Positions 38,905 to 48,243 of a stretch of 61,597 nucleotides of DNA are shown here, piece by piece. The notes under the pieces were generated by a model, which made no database searches, was not told the DNA's origin, and worked only from the letters and a program-made list of their open reading frames with translations. The stretch spans positions 1 to 61,597 of the forward strand of contig CAJNBS010000009.1 in NCBI GenBank assembly GCA_905221065.1, given 5' to 3'. Position numbers and translations under genes: made by a program. Source of the stretch: a bacterium. Lineage in GTDB: Bacteria > Bacillota > Bacilli > Lactobacillales > Streptococcaceae. The first letter of the stretch is position 1. Each line of letters opens with the position of its first letter.

Positions 38905-39414
38905 CTATTTGCTTAAATCGATTCGACGACCAATTTTTCCAATGATAATCGCTCCAATAATCAATGAAGCAAATTCACCAACTCCTGTTGTAAACCAAGT
39001 AAGGAAAAATGGTAATTGCGCTACAATATTCAACTCTGCAGCGATGGTAAACATGGAAATTGAAAAGAGGATTGAAAAGAAGAAATGATCTTTTCGAATT
39101 AATCCATTAAAAAGGTAATCTTTGCTGTATTTTGCAAAAAGCCAAACACCTAGACTGAGGAATACTAGGGTTGATCCACCACCAACAAAGACATCTAGCA
39201 ATCCGAAGCTAAAGAAATTAGCAATCATACAACCGATGGTAACTCCGATGATGTACTTAGGATTGTAAAAAGCCATAAAGTTCATCATTTCTGAAATACG
39301 GAACTGATAAGCACCATAGCTAATGGCATTTAGAGGTGGTGTGACAGTCAAAACGACATAGATAGCAGCAACGATTGCAATATCGGCTACATCACGAATA
39401 GTTAATTTTTTCAT
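38905..39414 (-). CDS. queT: Queuosine-precursor ECF transporter S component QueT
   Basis: Substrate-binding membrane subunit of an energy-coupling-factor transporter for a queuosine precursor (preQ1/preQ0 type), COG4708/DUF988. 169 aa with five to six hydrophobic helices; no ATPase domain, as expected, because the energising EcfAAT module is shared. Family features are ISYGAYQFRISE near the N-terminus and a Gly-rich VFVGGGSTLVF loop. The assignment is strongly supported by a preQ1-II riboswitch directly upstream. Confidence 0.93.
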   Translation of the reverse strand: MKKLTIRDVADIAIVAAIYVVLTVTPPLNAISYGAYQFRISEMMNFMAFYNPKYIIGVTIGCMIANFFSFGLLDVFVGGGSTLVFLSLGVWLFAKYSKDYLFNGLIRKDHFFFSILFSISMFTIAAELNIVAQLPFFLTWFTTGVGEFASLIIGAIIIGKIGRRIDLSK

Positions 39415-39417
39415 CTT

Positions 39418-39476
39418 TTCTCCTTTAGCGGGTTATCCGCGTGTAATATGCTTGGTGAAAGAAGCTAAGCACCAAG
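39418..39476 (-). promoter_or_regulatory. preQ1-II riboswitch controlling queT
   Basis: The minus-strand leader matches the preQ1-II (COG4708) consensus: CTTGGTG...CACCAAG hairpin enclosing CTTAGCTTCTTT, then CATATTACACGCGGATAACC and AAAGGAGA. CTTCTTT in the loop can pair with AAAGGAG, the ribosome-binding site of queT. Ligand-stabilised pseudoknot formation would therefore hide the site and shut off translation. Confidence 0.93.
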
Positions 39477-39498
39477 GGTTGCTTTATTCAACCTTACT

Positions 39499-39531
39499 AG
39501 TATAGCACAATAGCCTGCTTTATGCTATACT
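39499..39531. promoter_or_regulatory. Mirrored divergent extended -10 promoters of queT (-) and gtrA (+)
   Basis: AGTATAGCA (39499-39507) and TGCTATACT (39523-39531) form a perfect 9-bp inverted repeat. Each arm is an extended -10 (TGCTATACT) reading outward: the left arm for queT on the minus strand, the right arm for gtrA on the plus strand. The gtrA -10 ends six bases before its ATG. Confidence 0.7.
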
Positions 39532-39537
39532 TAAACC

Positions 39538-39969
39538 ATGAAAATTCCTATTCAAAAATTTTTTAACAATGAAATCTTAGCCTATCTCTTTTTTGGCCTT
39601 GCAACAACTCTAGTTTCGATTCTCTCACGATTAGTCTTTTATCAACTAACTCATCAAGAACTCCTTGCGACTGCCCTGGCAAATATCATCGGTATCCTCT
39701 TTGCCTTTATCACAAATGATACGGTTGTATTTAAGCAAGCTAGGCAGAATTGGCCAAGACGTTTAGTGAAATTTACTCTTGCCCGCCTTTCTACTTTTCT
39801 GTTAGACTTATTTTTAACTTTTCTCTTTGTAACCCAGTTTCCTCATATTATAGGACAATTCGTAAATGAAAATCTTGATAAAGTAAATGCAATCGAAGCA
39901 GTCCTTGCACAATTATTGATAATTATCCTTAATTATATTTTTAGTAAGGTTTTTATTTTTAAAAAATAA
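39538..39969 (+). CDS. GtrA-family membrane protein
   Basis: Small polytopic membrane protein (143 aa, four predicted helices) of the GtrA family, often involved in moving lipid-linked sugars across the membrane or in teichoic-acid or polysaccharide decoration. Family features: FGLATTLVSILSR in helix 1 and ITNDTVVF after helix 2, with NYIFSKVFIFK at the C-terminus. The ATG at 39538 has no ribosome-binding site, and the -10 TATACT ends six bases upstream, so the mRNA should be leaderless. No downstream Met offers a better start. Partner glycosyltransferase not seen nearby. Confidence 0.85.
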   Translation: MKIPIQKFFNNEILAYLFFGLATTLVSILSRLVFYQLTHQELLATALANIIGILFAFITNDTVVFKQARQNWPRRLVKFTLARLSTFLLDLFLTFLFVTQFPHIIGQFVNENLDKVNAIEAVLAQLLIIILNYIFSKVFIFKK

Positions 39970-40045
39970 AATTCCTGAGCATATAGCTTGCAAGAACTTC
40001 TTAATTAATATATAATTAAGAGTAAAAATTTTTTGAAAGGAAATT

Positions 40046-40432
40046 ATGAAAATGTTAAAAGATCTTAAAGCATTTTTGCTTCGTGGTAATGTTGTTGACC
40101 TTGCTGTCGGTGTGATCATTGCCTCTGCTTTTGGTGCAATCGTAACTTCACTTGTTAACGATATCATCACTCCACTTATTTTGAACCCAGCTTTGAAGGC
40201 TGCTAAAGTTGAGCGTATCGCTGAACTTTCATGGAACGGTGTTGGTTACGGTAGTTTCTTGAGCGCTGTTATCAACTTCCTAGTTATCGGTACTGTTCTC
40301 TTCTTCGTTATCAAAGGTATTGAAAAAGCACAAAGCCTTACTAAGAAAGAAGAAGCTGCTGAGGAAGCTCCAGCTGGTCCAACTGAGTTGGAAGTACTTC
40401 AAGAAATCAAAGCTCTTCTTGAGAAAAAATAA
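40046..40432 (+). CDS. mscL: Large-conductance mechanosensitive channel
   Basis: Osmotic safety valve opening under membrane tension. 128 aa. N-terminal amphipathic helix MLKDLKAFLLRGNVVDLAVG, first membrane helix with GVIIASAFGAIVTSLVNDII, periplasmic loop, second helix FLVIGTVLFFVIKGI, and a C-terminal charged bundle ending ALLEKK. Start has a GAAAGGAAAT site. Confidence 0.96.
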   Translation: MKMLKDLKAFLLRGNVVDLAVGVIIASAFGAIVTSLVNDIITPLILNPALKAAKVERIAELSWNGVGYGSFLSAVINFLVIGTVLFFVIKGIEKAQSLTKKEEAAEEAPAGPTELEVLQEIKALLEKK

Positions 40433-40435
40433 TCG

Positions 40436-40470
40436 ATTAAAAGGATCTAGCACAAAGCTAAATCCTTTTT
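40436..40470. terminator. Bidirectional terminator between mscL and hemH
   Basis: AAAGGATCTAGC and a partner ending AGCTAAATCCTTT form a stem with A- and T-rich flanks, serving both convergent genes. Confidence 0.75.
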
Positions 40471-40472
40471 CT

Positions 40473-41567
40473 TTACTCTTTCGGCAACTTGCCTGCTTTC
40501 TCAAGCATTTTTTTAATCAGATAAGGCATCTTAACATTTTCACGACCTTTTTTCTCAATCAATTTTTTCACAAATTCTGGCATTTGTAAATCTTGAGATT
40601 CGGCCAAAATGTTTTTCGTCTCATCTGAAGGAACTAATTCATCAAAGGTTTCTTCTTCTGGAAGAAATTCCTTAAATTCTTTGTCCTCATTAGCTTTAAC
40701 GGTATTGACCAAGGCATCAATCAAACGAGAATCCGTATTTGGCATTGGTGGACGATGGTAGTTTACCCCAAATTCCTGACATAAGTCATAACACTCCACA
40801 TCATTGTCAAACAAGACTTCAATGTGCTCGCTGATGAAGCTGATAGGAACAAAAATATAATGGTCTGGATGTTCTTTCTGTTCTCTGAGATACTCCAAAA
40901 CATCTGGTTTAATCCATGGGATACCGATATCACTTTCACTTTGCCAGGTATTTGTATATTGCTCAGAACTCAAGCCTAGTTTTTCAGCGACTAGCTTGCT
41001 ATTTTCAAAAATTTGGTCGATATAAGGGTCACCAAAATCCAAAGCAAAAATGGGTACACTATGAGCTGAAAAGATGACTTTAAAACTATCCTGCTTCACT
41101 TCTTCTTTTAAAATTTCACCAATTTCATCTGCCCAATAGTTTAAGAGTGCTTCTTCTTGATACCAGTCCTTAATGACCAAAAATTGAATTTGTTTGCTTT
41201 CCAAAAATTTTTCATATCCCATGACAGAGTAGAAAGAATAATGAGGCTCCAAAATCAAGCAGATACACTGTTCAATGCCGTCTGCTTCCATCTGATCGAT
41301 CACATCTGGAATAAAGGGACTGGAAAATTTATTGGCAAAATAGACACTGTATTCATTTCCCAGCCTATCTTCTACCAAGGCAACCTCTTCACGAGTAATT
41401 CTTTGCAGAGGCGTGCCTCCAATTCGTACATAATTATCATAGAGTGTTTGAATCTCGTGGTCTTGAGGTCTCACTCCACGACGAATATTTGTGAAAAAAT
41501 CAGCCACACCTTCAAAGGTAATCTCTTCTGGCGAACCGAAAGTCATCATTAAAATTGCTTTTTTCAT
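40473..41567 (-). CDS. hemH: Ferrochelatase family protein (HemH/CpfC)
   Basis: Inserts iron into a porphyrin; in Firmicutes the substrate is usually coproporphyrin III. 364 aa. The conserved active-site His is in IFSAHSVPI near 167, and the acidic partner in [10 protein letters not shown] near 246. Other motifs: TFGSPEE near the N-terminus and TWQSE. Streptococci lack the rest of haem synthesis, so this is an orphan enzyme whose real role is unclear (use of scavenged porphyrin, or another metal chelation). The C-terminal extension of about 50 residues ([13 protein letters not shown]) is helical. Confidence 0.9.
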   Translation of the reverse strand: MKKAILMMTFGSPEEITFEGVADFFTNIRRGVRPQDHEIQTLYDNYVRIGGTPLQRITREEVALVEDRLGNEYSVYFANKFSSPFIPDVIDQMEADGIEQCICLILEPHYSFYSVMGYEKFLESKQIQFLVIKDWYQEEALLNYWADEIGEILKEEVKQDSFKVIFSAHSVPIFALDFGDPYIDQIFENSKLVAEKLGLSSEQYTNTWQSESDIGIPWIKPDVLEYLREQKEHPDHYIFVPISFISEHIEVLFDNDVECYDLCQEFGVNYHRPPMPNTDSRLIDALVNTVKANEDKEFKEFLPEEETFDELVPSDETKNILAESQDLQMPEFVKKLIEKKGRENVKMPYLIKKMLEKAGKLPKE

Positions 41568-41719
41568 AACTACTTCCTTGTGATATTTTTATCAAGTTTA
41601 TTGTATCATTAATTCATTAATAAGTAAACGCTAACATAGGGACATTCTCAATCTTCTGTCTTTTGTTTTTCTCTTCTTTCTATGATACAATGGAAAAAAT
41701 AAATTCAAAAGGAGTTTTT

Positions 41720-42943
41720 ATGACTTATCCAAATCTCTTGGACCGCTTCTTAACCTACGTTAAGGTCAACACGCGCTCTGATGAACACTCTACTACTACT
41801 CCAAGTACACAGAGTCAGGTAGATTTTGCTACAAATGTCCTGATTCCAGAAATGAAACGTGTTGGATTACAAAATGTTTATTATCTACCAAATGGTTTTG
41901 CGATTGGGACCTTGCCAGCCAATGATCCGTCTTTAACACGTAAAATTGGCTTTATATCTCACATGGATACTGCTGACTTTAATACCGAAGGAGTCAATCC
42001 TCAGGTGATTGAAAACTACGATGGTGGTGTGATTGAACTAGGGAATTCTGGTTTTAAATTAGATCCAGCTGACTTCAAGAGTCTTGAAAAATATCCAGGA
42101 CAAACGCTCATCACAACTGACGGAACAACCTTGCTAGGTGCTGATGACAAGTCAGGGATTGCTGAAATTATGACTGCTATTGAATATCTGACTGCTCATC
42201 CTGAAATCAAACACTGTGAAATTCGTGTTGGTTTTGGACCAGATGAGGAAATCGGTGTTGGTGCCAATAAATTTGATGCAGAAGATTTCGATGTAGATTT
42301 TGCCTATACAGTTGATGGTGGCCCACTAGGTGAGCTTCAATACGAGACTTTTTCAGCAGCTGGGGCTGAATTACATTTTCAAGGACGTAATGTCCACCCT
42401 GGTACTGCCAAAGGACAAATGGTCAACGCCCTTCAGTTAGCAATTGATTTTCATAATCAACTTCCAGAGAATGACCGACCTGAGTTAACGGATGGTTACC
42501 AAGGATTCTATCATCTTATGGATGTGACTGGTAGTGTCGAGGAGGCTCGTGCAAGCTACATCATTCGTGATTTTGAAAAAGATGCCTTTGAAGCGCGTAA
42601 AGCAGCTATGCAGTCTATCACTGATAAGATGAATCAAGAACTTGGGAGCGATCGTGTCACCCTAAGCTTGACAGACCAGTACTACAATATGAAAGAAGTC
42701 ATTGAAAAAGATATGACTCCAATTACCATTGCCAAAGCTGTTATGGAAAACCTAGGAATCACACCTATTATCGAACCAATCCGTGGTGGAACAGACGGCT
42801 CTAAAATTTCCTTTATGGGAATCCCAACTCCAAATATCTTTGCGGGTGGTGAAAACATGCACGGACGTTTTGAATACGTCAGCCTTCAGACCATGGAACG
42901 TGCAGTTGATACAATCATTGGTATCGTAGCTTATAAAGGCTAA
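41720..42943 (+). CDS. pepT: Peptidase T (tripeptide aminopeptidase)
   Basis: Cytosolic dizinc M20 peptidase removing the N-terminal residue from tripeptides. 407 aa from the ATG at 41720 ([11 protein letters not shown]), with AAAGGAG upstream; a longer in-frame start lies in the promoter region. Metal and catalytic motifs: SHMDTAD near 79, GADDKSG near 143, PDEEIGVG near 175, and VHPGTAKG in the lid domain. A TGATACAAT extended -10 precedes it. The SPRITE-like hairpin follows as terminator. Confidence 0.96.
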   Translation: MTYPNLLDRFLTYVKVNTRSDEHSTTTPSTQSQVDFATNVLIPEMKRVGLQNVYYLPNGFAIGTLPANDPSLTRKIGFISHMDTADFNTEGVNPQVIENYDGGVIELGNSGFKLDPADFKSLEKYPGQTLITTDGTTLLGADDKSGIAEIMTAIEYLTAHPEIKHCEIRVGFGPDEEIGVGANKFDAEDFDVDFAYTVDGGPLGELQYETFSAAGAELHFQGRNVHPGTAKGQMVNALQLAIDFHNQLPENDRPELTDGYQGFYHLMDVTGSVEEARASYIIRDFEKDAFEARKAAMQSITDKMNQELGSDRVTLSLTDQYYNMKEVIEKDMTPITIAKAVMENLGITPIIEPIRGGTDGSKISFMGIPTPNIFAGGENMHGRFEYVSLQTMERAVDTIIGIVAYKG

Positions 42944-42952
42944 AATAGGCTA

Positions 42953-43046
42953 GAAAAAACTCAATTTTAAGAGAAAATGAAGTAAATCTTCACATAGTAA
43001 AACGCATAGTATCAAGTTTTCAACACTTGATACTATGCGTTTTTTG
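42953..43046. repeat. SPRITE-like element with strong terminator hairpin (copy 1)
   Basis: About 90 bases: AAAACTCAATTTTAAGAG, GAAAATGAAGTAAATCTTC, then a 16-bp stem AACGCATAGTATCAAG / CTTGATACTATGCGTT flanked by A and T runs. A second copy with about 88% identity lies at 59734-59826. Conserved spread-out copies with a terminator-like hairpin fit the SPRITE repeat family of S. pneumoniae. It probably terminates both pepT and pta. Confidence 0.75.
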
Positions 43047-43080
43047 ATTATAAATACGAATTATTTAGTACAACTTCTCT

Positions 43081-44055
43081 TTATTGATGAACTGCTTGAG
43101 CTGCTGTGATAAGGGTCAACTTGTACACATCATCCGCATTACATCCACGAGAAAGGTCGTTAACTGGCTTGTTCAAACCTTGTAAAACAGGTCCTACAGC
43201 CGCAAAACCACCAAGACGTTCGGCCATCTTATACCCAATATTTCCGGCTTCGATACCTGGGAAGATAAAGACATTTGCTTGACCAGCTACCGTACTTCCT
43301 GGAGCTTTTAGAGCTGCAGTTTCAGGAACAAAGGCTGCATCAAATTGCAATTCCCCATCGATTTCAAGGTCAGGACGCAAGTCGTGAGCAATTTTAGTTG
43401 CTTCTACGACCTTATCAACGCTTTCACCAAAGCCTGAACCCTTAGTAGAATAGCTTAGCATAGCAATTTTAGGCTCGATACCAAACATCTTAGCTGTGAT
43501 TGCTGAGTTGATGGCAATTTCAGCCAAGGCTTCTGCATCAGGATTGATGTTGATAGCACAGTCTCCAAATAGGTAACGTTCCGTACCACGAACCATGAGG
43601 AAGGCACCTGAAGTACGCGTTACATTTGGACGAGTTTTAATGATTTGAAGGGCCGGGCGAACTGTTGAGGCGGTTGAGTGAATCGCACCAGATACCATAC
43701 CGTCAACCAATCCCAAGTAGACTAGCATCACACCAAAGTAGTTGACATCTTCAACCAAAACCTTGCGTGCATCTTCTTCAGACATTTTGCCCTTACGACG
43801 CTCCACCAAGGCAGCAACCATTTCTTCAAATTGAGGATAATTTTGAGGGTCGATGACCTCATAACCATCCATGATCCCTTCAATTTCAAGATAAATTTTA
43901 ATTTTTTCAGGATTTCCAAGCAAAACAGGAATTACTTCTGTTTCTTTTACCAAGCGTTTTGTCGCTTGAAGAATACGTGGCTCTTCCCCTTCAGGCAGAA
44001 CGATACGAGCATTTTTACCAACAAGGTTGGCTTTGAGACTTTCAAAAACTTCCAT
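43081..44055 (-). CDS. pta: Phosphate acetyltransferase
   Basis: Interconverts acetyl-CoA and acetyl phosphate, feeding ATP production by acetate kinase. 324 aa, single-domain form. Signatures: GAIHSTASTVRPALQII near 120-136, LFGDCAININPD, MLSYSTKGSG and the C-terminal GLNKPVNDLSRGC. It is the last gene of the relQ-nadK-rluD-pta run, a grouping conserved in many Firmicutes. Confidence 0.96.
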   Translation of the reverse strand: MEVFESLKANLVGKNARIVLPEGEEPRILQATKRLVKETEVIPVLLGNPEKIKIYLEIEGIMDGYEVIDPQNYPQFEEMVAALVERRKGKMSEEDARKVLVEDVNYFGVMLVYLGLVDGMVSGAIHSTASTVRPALQIIKTRPNVTRTSGAFLMVRGTERYLFGDCAININPDAEALAEIAINSAITAKMFGIEPKIAMLSYSTKGSGFGESVDKVVEATKIAHDLRPDLEIDGELQFDAAFVPETAALKAPGSTVAGQANVFIFPGIEAGNIGYKMAERLGGFAAVGPVLQGLNKPVNDLSRGCNADDVYKLTLITAAQAVHQ

Positions 44056-44098
44056 GAGTTTTCTCCTTTAAAAAATAAATTATACTCTGAATTACTTT

Positions 44099-44995
44099 TT
44101 ATAGAGTATTAGTTGATAACTGGGTAATTAGGTTACTGAAATCATCCGGCAAGGGACTTTCTAACTGCAAGTCCTGCTCTAGAAATGGATGATAAAAGGA
44201 TAGGTAATGGCAATGCAAGGCCTGACGTTGGATGCCATCGTCCAGACTACCGCCGTACAAGTCATCTCCCAACAAAGGAAAACCGATATGGGAAAAATGG
44301 ACTCGGATTTGGTGAGTACGTCCAGTATGCAGGCGAATATCTACCAAGTGAATATTTCCATATGAAGCCACAATCTTGTAGGATGTATGGGCATATTTTC
44401 CACCTTTATCTACCCGTCTAGTGATAATGGAGTCTTCATCACGCGCAATCGGAGCAATAATTTCTCCTTCCGGCTCCAAGTGTCCATCTCCTTTAACCAA
44501 AGCAAAATAGCGCTTCTCGATAGATTTCTTCTGCAACTGCTTGTCTAATCGTGCGTGAGCATATCCGTGCTTGGCAAAGAGCATTAAGCCAGAAGTGTCC
44601 CTATCTAGTCTGGTCACAATGTGAACCTGCTGATTTTCATAGTCTTGCCTGACGTAGTAACCCTTGAGAAAATTGGCAATGGTATTGGAGTGATTGACAC
44701 TAGGAATAGAAGCCACTCCATAGGGTTTATTCAAGACCAGAAAATGGTCATCCTCATAGAGAATATTCAGTGGACGCTCGATTGCTTCTAGAGTTTCAAA
44801 GCCTTCCTCAGCAGGAATATCGATAGTAACGCGGTCCCCAATATCCAATAGATACGTTGCATTTTGCGGTTGATCATTGACCAGAATTGCACCACCTCGA
44901 AACTTAATCTTGGCCAAAAGTCCCTTAGAAACCTCGTGCTTTTTCAAAAAGGTCTTAATCTTGACATGCTCATCTGCGATAAATTCAAACCTCAT
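44099..44995 (-). CDS. rluD: RluA/RluD-family pseudouridine synthase
   Basis: Isomerises uridines in rRNA, probably 23S. 298 aa. N-terminal S4-like RNA-binding region (residues 10-65, [15 protein letters not shown]), then the catalytic core with the Asp nucleophile in [11 protein letters not shown] near 132, [11 protein letters not shown] and [10 protein letters not shown]. The start overlaps the nadK stop by four bases (ATGA). The exact site specificity (RluD-type versus YjbO) is not decidable, so the symbol is by subfamily similarity. Confidence 0.9.
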   Translation of the reverse strand: MRFEFIADEHVKIKTFLKKHEVSKGLLAKIKFRGGAILVNDQPQNATYLLDIGDRVTIDIPAEEGFETLEAIERPLNILYEDDHFLVLNKPYGVASIPSVNHSNTIANFLKGYYVRQDYENQQVHIVTRLDRDTSGLMLFAKHGYAHARLDKQLQKKSIEKRYFALVKGDGHLEPEGEIIAPIARDEDSIITRRVDKGGKYAHTSYKIVASYGNIHLVDIRLHTGRTHQIRVHFSHIGFPLLGDDLYGGSLDDGIQRQALHCHYLSFYHPFLEQDLQLESPLPDDFSNLITQLSTNTL

Positions 44996-45822
44996 TCATC
45001 CACCTCGCCGATGAAAGCATCCTTAACACGGTTCCAGAAACTGGTATGGCTAGGAGTCGCAACAAAGTGAATCTTATGATGATCAATTTGATACTCGATT
45101 CGCTCGATATTGCGGAAAGAATACACACTATTGTCAACCGAAATGGTATGGTAATCGTTTCTCGTTGGAATGAGTTCAATCTTATCCTTCTTAGGAACAA
45201 TAATAGAAGAACCCAGCGTTCGATAGACACGATTGTTTAGGCTAGCAATTTCCGTCAACTGAAGAGCTTCAATGGTAGGGTGTAAAACAGCTCCACCGAG
45301 CGACTTGTTATAGGCTGTACTACCAGTAGGGGTTGAAACTGTTAAGCCATCTCCGCGAAAGCGTTCAAAGGGAACACCATTGATGACAATATCTGCTACC
45401 ATGGTTCGATCAGACCTGCGGATGCTGGCTTCATTAAGAGCACGAAAAATCTTGACCTCTCCATTTCCAAGAAAAACCTTCACATTCAAAACAGGATAAG
45501 AAACCCTTGCTCCAGTATCTAGCTGCAAATTAGTCATTAACTTATCCAACTCAAAATCACGATAGTCGGTATAAAAACCCAAATGTCCAGTATGAAGACC
45601 GATAAAGCGCACCTTATCAAGCTGGTCTTCGTACTTATGAAAGGCCGACAAGAGCATGCCATCCCCACCAATGGAAATGACAATGTCCGGATTGGTATCA
45701 TTGAGTATAAACTGATTTCTCTTCAAACGATCTCGCAATTCATACAAAACCCTTTGACTCTGCGGTTTTCTATTGGCTATCAAGTCAATTCGTTTACCTG
45801 TATTCTTCATCTGTATCGTCAC
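44992..45822 (-). CDS. nadK: NAD kinase
   Basis: ATP-dependent (or polyphosphate) phosphorylation of NAD to NADP. 276 aa from GTG at 45822, which has an AGGA site; an ATG four codons in (45810, [15 protein letters not shown]) is the alternative and gives 272 aa. GGDGMLL near 51-57 is the catalytic and nucleotide motif; [24 protein letters not shown] ([16 protein letters not shown]) and the C-terminal beta-sandwich follow. It overlaps relQ upstream by 29 bases and rluD downstream by four, so the four genes are translationally coupled. Confidence 0.95.
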   Translation of the reverse strand: MTIQMKNTGKRIDLIANRKPQSQRVLYELRDRLKRNQFILNDTNPDIVISIGGDGMLLSAFHKYEDQLDKVRFIGLHTGHLGFYTDYRDFELDKLMTNLQLDTGARVSYPVLNVKVFLGNGEVKIFRALNEASIRRSDRTMVADIVINGVPFERFRGDGLTVSTPTGSTAYNKSLGGAVLHPTIEALQLTEIASLNNRVYRTLGSSIIVPKKDKIELIPTRNDYHTISVDNSVYSFRNIERIEYQIDHHKIHFVATPSHTSFWNRVKDAFIGEVDE

Positions 45823-46465
45823 TATTTCCTACACCGTCATTTAATTTTCTACTCAAAGGATCAAAAAGAGCCTGGGCTTCTTGGATATCATCACGAATTT
45901 TGCCCATTTCTTCATCCAACTGATGGGCAATCTTGGCCGTAATTTCCAGTCGCTTCTTAATCTCCTCTGGGAAATCCCCTTGGTACTTGTAGTTGAGAGA
46001 ATGTTCTATCGTTGCCCAGAAATTCATGGCCAAGGTACGTATTTGAATTTCTGCCAAAATAGTCTTGGCTCCATTAATAGTGTCAACCGTATATTCTACT
46101 ACCACATGATAGGAACGGTATCCTGAAGCCTTTCGATGAGTAATGTAATCTCGCTCCTGTATGATTCGCATATCCTGACGCTTGCGCAAAATCTCCACCA
46201 CTTCTCGGACGTCATCTACAAACTGGACCATCACACGTAAGCCAGCAATATCCTGCAAATCGTGTTCTAAGGTCGCATAAGTAATGCCGCGACGGGCCAT
46301 TTTTTCTTTTATACTCTCAATTGGCTTGACCCGACCAGTCACAAACTCAATCGGAGAATGCTTATTTTGCTTACGATATTGCTTACGAATACCACGAAGT
46401 TTAATCTTTAACTCACCAACAGCTTGAATGTAAGGATCTAGAAATTCTTCCCATTCTAAGGTCAT
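45794..46465 (-). CDS. relQ: Small alarmone synthetase RelQ (GTP pyrophosphokinase)
   Basis: Synthetase-only (p)ppGpp enzyme: transfers pyrophosphate from ATP to GDP/GTP. 223 aa, no hydrolase, TGS or ACT domain. The synthetase motifs are visible: [15 protein letters not shown] near 43-57, [14 protein letters not shown] near 74-87, and [17 protein letters not shown] near 138-154 with the catalytic Glu. First gene of the relQ-nadK-rluD-pta operon; its start has a GGGAGAATAT leader. Divergent from the CYTH gene. Confidence 0.95.
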   Translation of the reverse strand: MTLEWEEFLDPYIQAVGELKIKLRGIRKQYRKQNKHSPIEFVTGRVKPIESIKEKMARRGITYATLEHDLQDIAGLRVMVQFVDDVREVVEILRKRQDMRIIQERDYITHRKASGYRSYHVVVEYTVDTINGAKTILAEIQIRTLAMNFWATIEHSLNYKYQGDFPEEIKKRLEITAKIAHQLDEEMGKIRDDIQEAQALFDPLSRKLNDGVGNSDDTDEEYR

Positions 46466-46592
46466 ATATTCTCCCTTGTTCTCATATTATCCTTCAAAAA
46501 TATCTTTGATTTTTTCTCCAGATTTATATACAATAAATACAAAGCTATTATATCATAAATCCGCTTTCAACGATAAAGAAAAGGTAAGAAAA

Positions 46593-47162
46593 ATGAAACA
46601 TTTAGAAATTGAATTGAAAACACTCTTGAAAAAAGATGAATACAATCGTCTAAAAGACCAGTTCACAGGTGTTACACCTGTTCTTCAAAAAAATTACTAC
46701 ATCGACACGCCTGATTTTGAACTACGAGAAAAGAAAGTCGCTATGCGCATTCGAACCTTTGAAGACTGGGCTGAATTGACACTCAAAGTCCCTCAAAGTG
46801 TTGGAAACATGGAATACAATCAAAAATTGGAACTAACAGATGCTGAAGATTATCTGAGTAAGGAAGAACTTCCTCAAGGACTGGTGCTGGATGAATTGGC
46901 TAAACATGGTATCCAAAGTAAAAAATGGCAGGTCCTTGGTTGTCTAACAACGCTTCGCTATGAAATGCAAACAGCTATCGGTCTCATGGCACTAGATGAG
47001 AGTCAGTACTTTGATATTATGGATTACGAATTAGAGCTTGAAGTGGAAAATCACGAGCAAGGCAAGCAAGATTTCCAGCAATTTTTAGAGAAAAATCAGA
47101 TTGCTTATCAAAAATCTCCTTCAAAATTGGTTCGATTTGTCAAAAGCATGAAAAAAAGCTGA
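46593..47162 (+). CDS. CYTH domain protein (triphosphate tunnel metalloenzyme, YjbK-like)
   Basis: 189 aa from the ATG at 46593, where AAAGGTAAG precedes MKHLEIELK. The signature ExExK is EIELK at residues 5-9. Alternating charged strands (AMRIRTFEDWAELTLK, LELTDAEDY, YFDIMDYELELEVEN) make the tunnel of triphosphate-binding enzymes. The family hydrolyses triphosphates or binds nucleotides; the specific role here is unknown. Divergent from relQ, an arrangement common in Firmicutes that suggests nucleotide metabolism. Confidence 0.88.
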   Translation: MKHLEIELKTLLKKDEYNRLKDQFTGVTPVLQKNYYIDTPDFELREKKVAMRIRTFEDWAELTLKVPQSVGNMEYNQKLELTDAEDYLSKEELPQGLVLDELAKHGIQSKKWQVLGCLTTLRYEMQTAIGLMALDESQYFDIMDYELELEVENHEQGKQDFQQFLEKNQIAYQKSPSKLVRFVKSMKKS

Positions 47163-47204
47163 AATAATCTTCATTTTTTGGTAAAATAGAAAAGATAAAA
47201 ATAC

Positions 47205-47250
47205 ATATATCCTAGTTCATATATGCAAGGCAGCTATAACTAGGTTTTAT
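47205..47250 (+). other. Leader hairpin before prs
   Basis: CCTAGTT and AACTAGG pair across a 20-base loop containing CATATATG, followed by TTTT, about 29 bases before the prs ATG. It could be a weak attenuator or terminator; no ligand class is recognised. Confidence 0.3.
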
Positions 47251-47274
47251 AAAGTTTACAGAGGACGGTCTATA

Positions 47275-48234
47275 ATGTCAGATAGAAAAAATATGAAACT
47301 TTTCGCGCTCAACTCTAACCAAGAGATTGCACAAAAAATTGCGGATGCTGTCGGTATGCCACTTGGAAAACTGTCATCACGTCAATTTTCAGACGGAGAA
47401 ATCCAAGTAAATATTGAAGAAAGTGTCCGTGGTTATGATGTTTACATCATCCAGTCTACAAGTTTCCCTGTTAACAACCACCTAATGGAATTGTTGATCA
47501 TGGTCGACGCTTGTGTTCGCGCAAGTGCCCACAGTATCAACGTTGTCCTTCCATATTTTGGCTATGCACGTCAAGACCGTATCGCTTCACCACGTGAGCC
47601 ACTTACAGCTAAACTAGTCGCTAATATGCTGGTTAAGGCTGGGGTTGACCGTGTCCTTACGCTTGATTTGCATGCCGTTCAGGTTCAAGGTTTCTTTGAT
47701 ATTCCTGTCGATAACCTCTACACAGTTCCCCTATTTGCTAAACATTACTGCGATAAGGGTCTCCTTGGCTCAGATGTTGTTGTCGTTAGCCCTAAAAATT
47801 CAGGTGTGAAACGCGCTCGTAGCTTGGCTGAATATCTTGATGCTCCTATCGCCATTATCGACTACCCTCAAGACGATGCAACTCGCAACGAAGGCTATAT
47901 CATCGGTGATGTGGAAGGTAAAAAAGCTATCTTAATTGACGATATTCTGAATACAGGACGTACCTTCTCTGAAGCTGCTAAAATCGTTGAACGTGAAGGC
48001 GCTACAGAAATTTATGCTGTTTCTAGCCACGGCCTCTTCGTAGAAGGAGCTGCTGAACTTCTTGACAATACTAAGATTAAAGAAATTCTTGTGACTGATT
48101 CAGTAGCAACAAAAGAAAAAACTCCTAAAAACGTATGCTACATCACTGCTAGTGAGTTAATTGGTGATGCTATCGTCCGTATTCACGAAAGAAAACCAGT
48201 CAGCCCACTCTTTGCTTACAACAAAAAGAAATAA
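47275..48234 (+). CDS. prs: Ribose-phosphate pyrophosphokinase
   Basis: Makes PRPP from ribose 5-phosphate and ATP for nucleotide, NAD, His and Trp synthesis. 319 aa. N-terminal [15 protein letters not shown] and [15 protein letters not shown]; the metal and ribose-5-phosphate region is [15 protein letters not shown] near 130; the PRPP loop is [13 protein letters not shown] near 219-231. Two prs paralogues are usual in streptococci; this is the shorter class I one near nifS-like and rex genes. GAGG lies ten bases upstream of the ATG. Confidence 0.95.
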   Translation: MSDRKNMKLFALNSNQEIAQKIADAVGMPLGKLSSRQFSDGEIQVNIEESVRGYDVYIIQSTSFPVNNHLMELLIMVDACVRASAHSINVVLPYFGYARQDRIASPREPLTAKLVANMLVKAGVDRVLTLDLHAVQVQGFFDIPVDNLYTVPLFAKHYCDKGLLGSDVVVVSPKNSGVKRARSLAEYLDAPIAIIDYPQDDATRNEGYIIGDVEGKKAILIDDILNTGRTFSEAAKIVEREGATEIYAVSSHGLFVEGAAELLDNTKIKEILVTDSVATKEKTPKNVCYITASELIGDAIVRIHERKPVSPLFAYNKKK

Positions 48235-48243
48235 GGTGATTCT

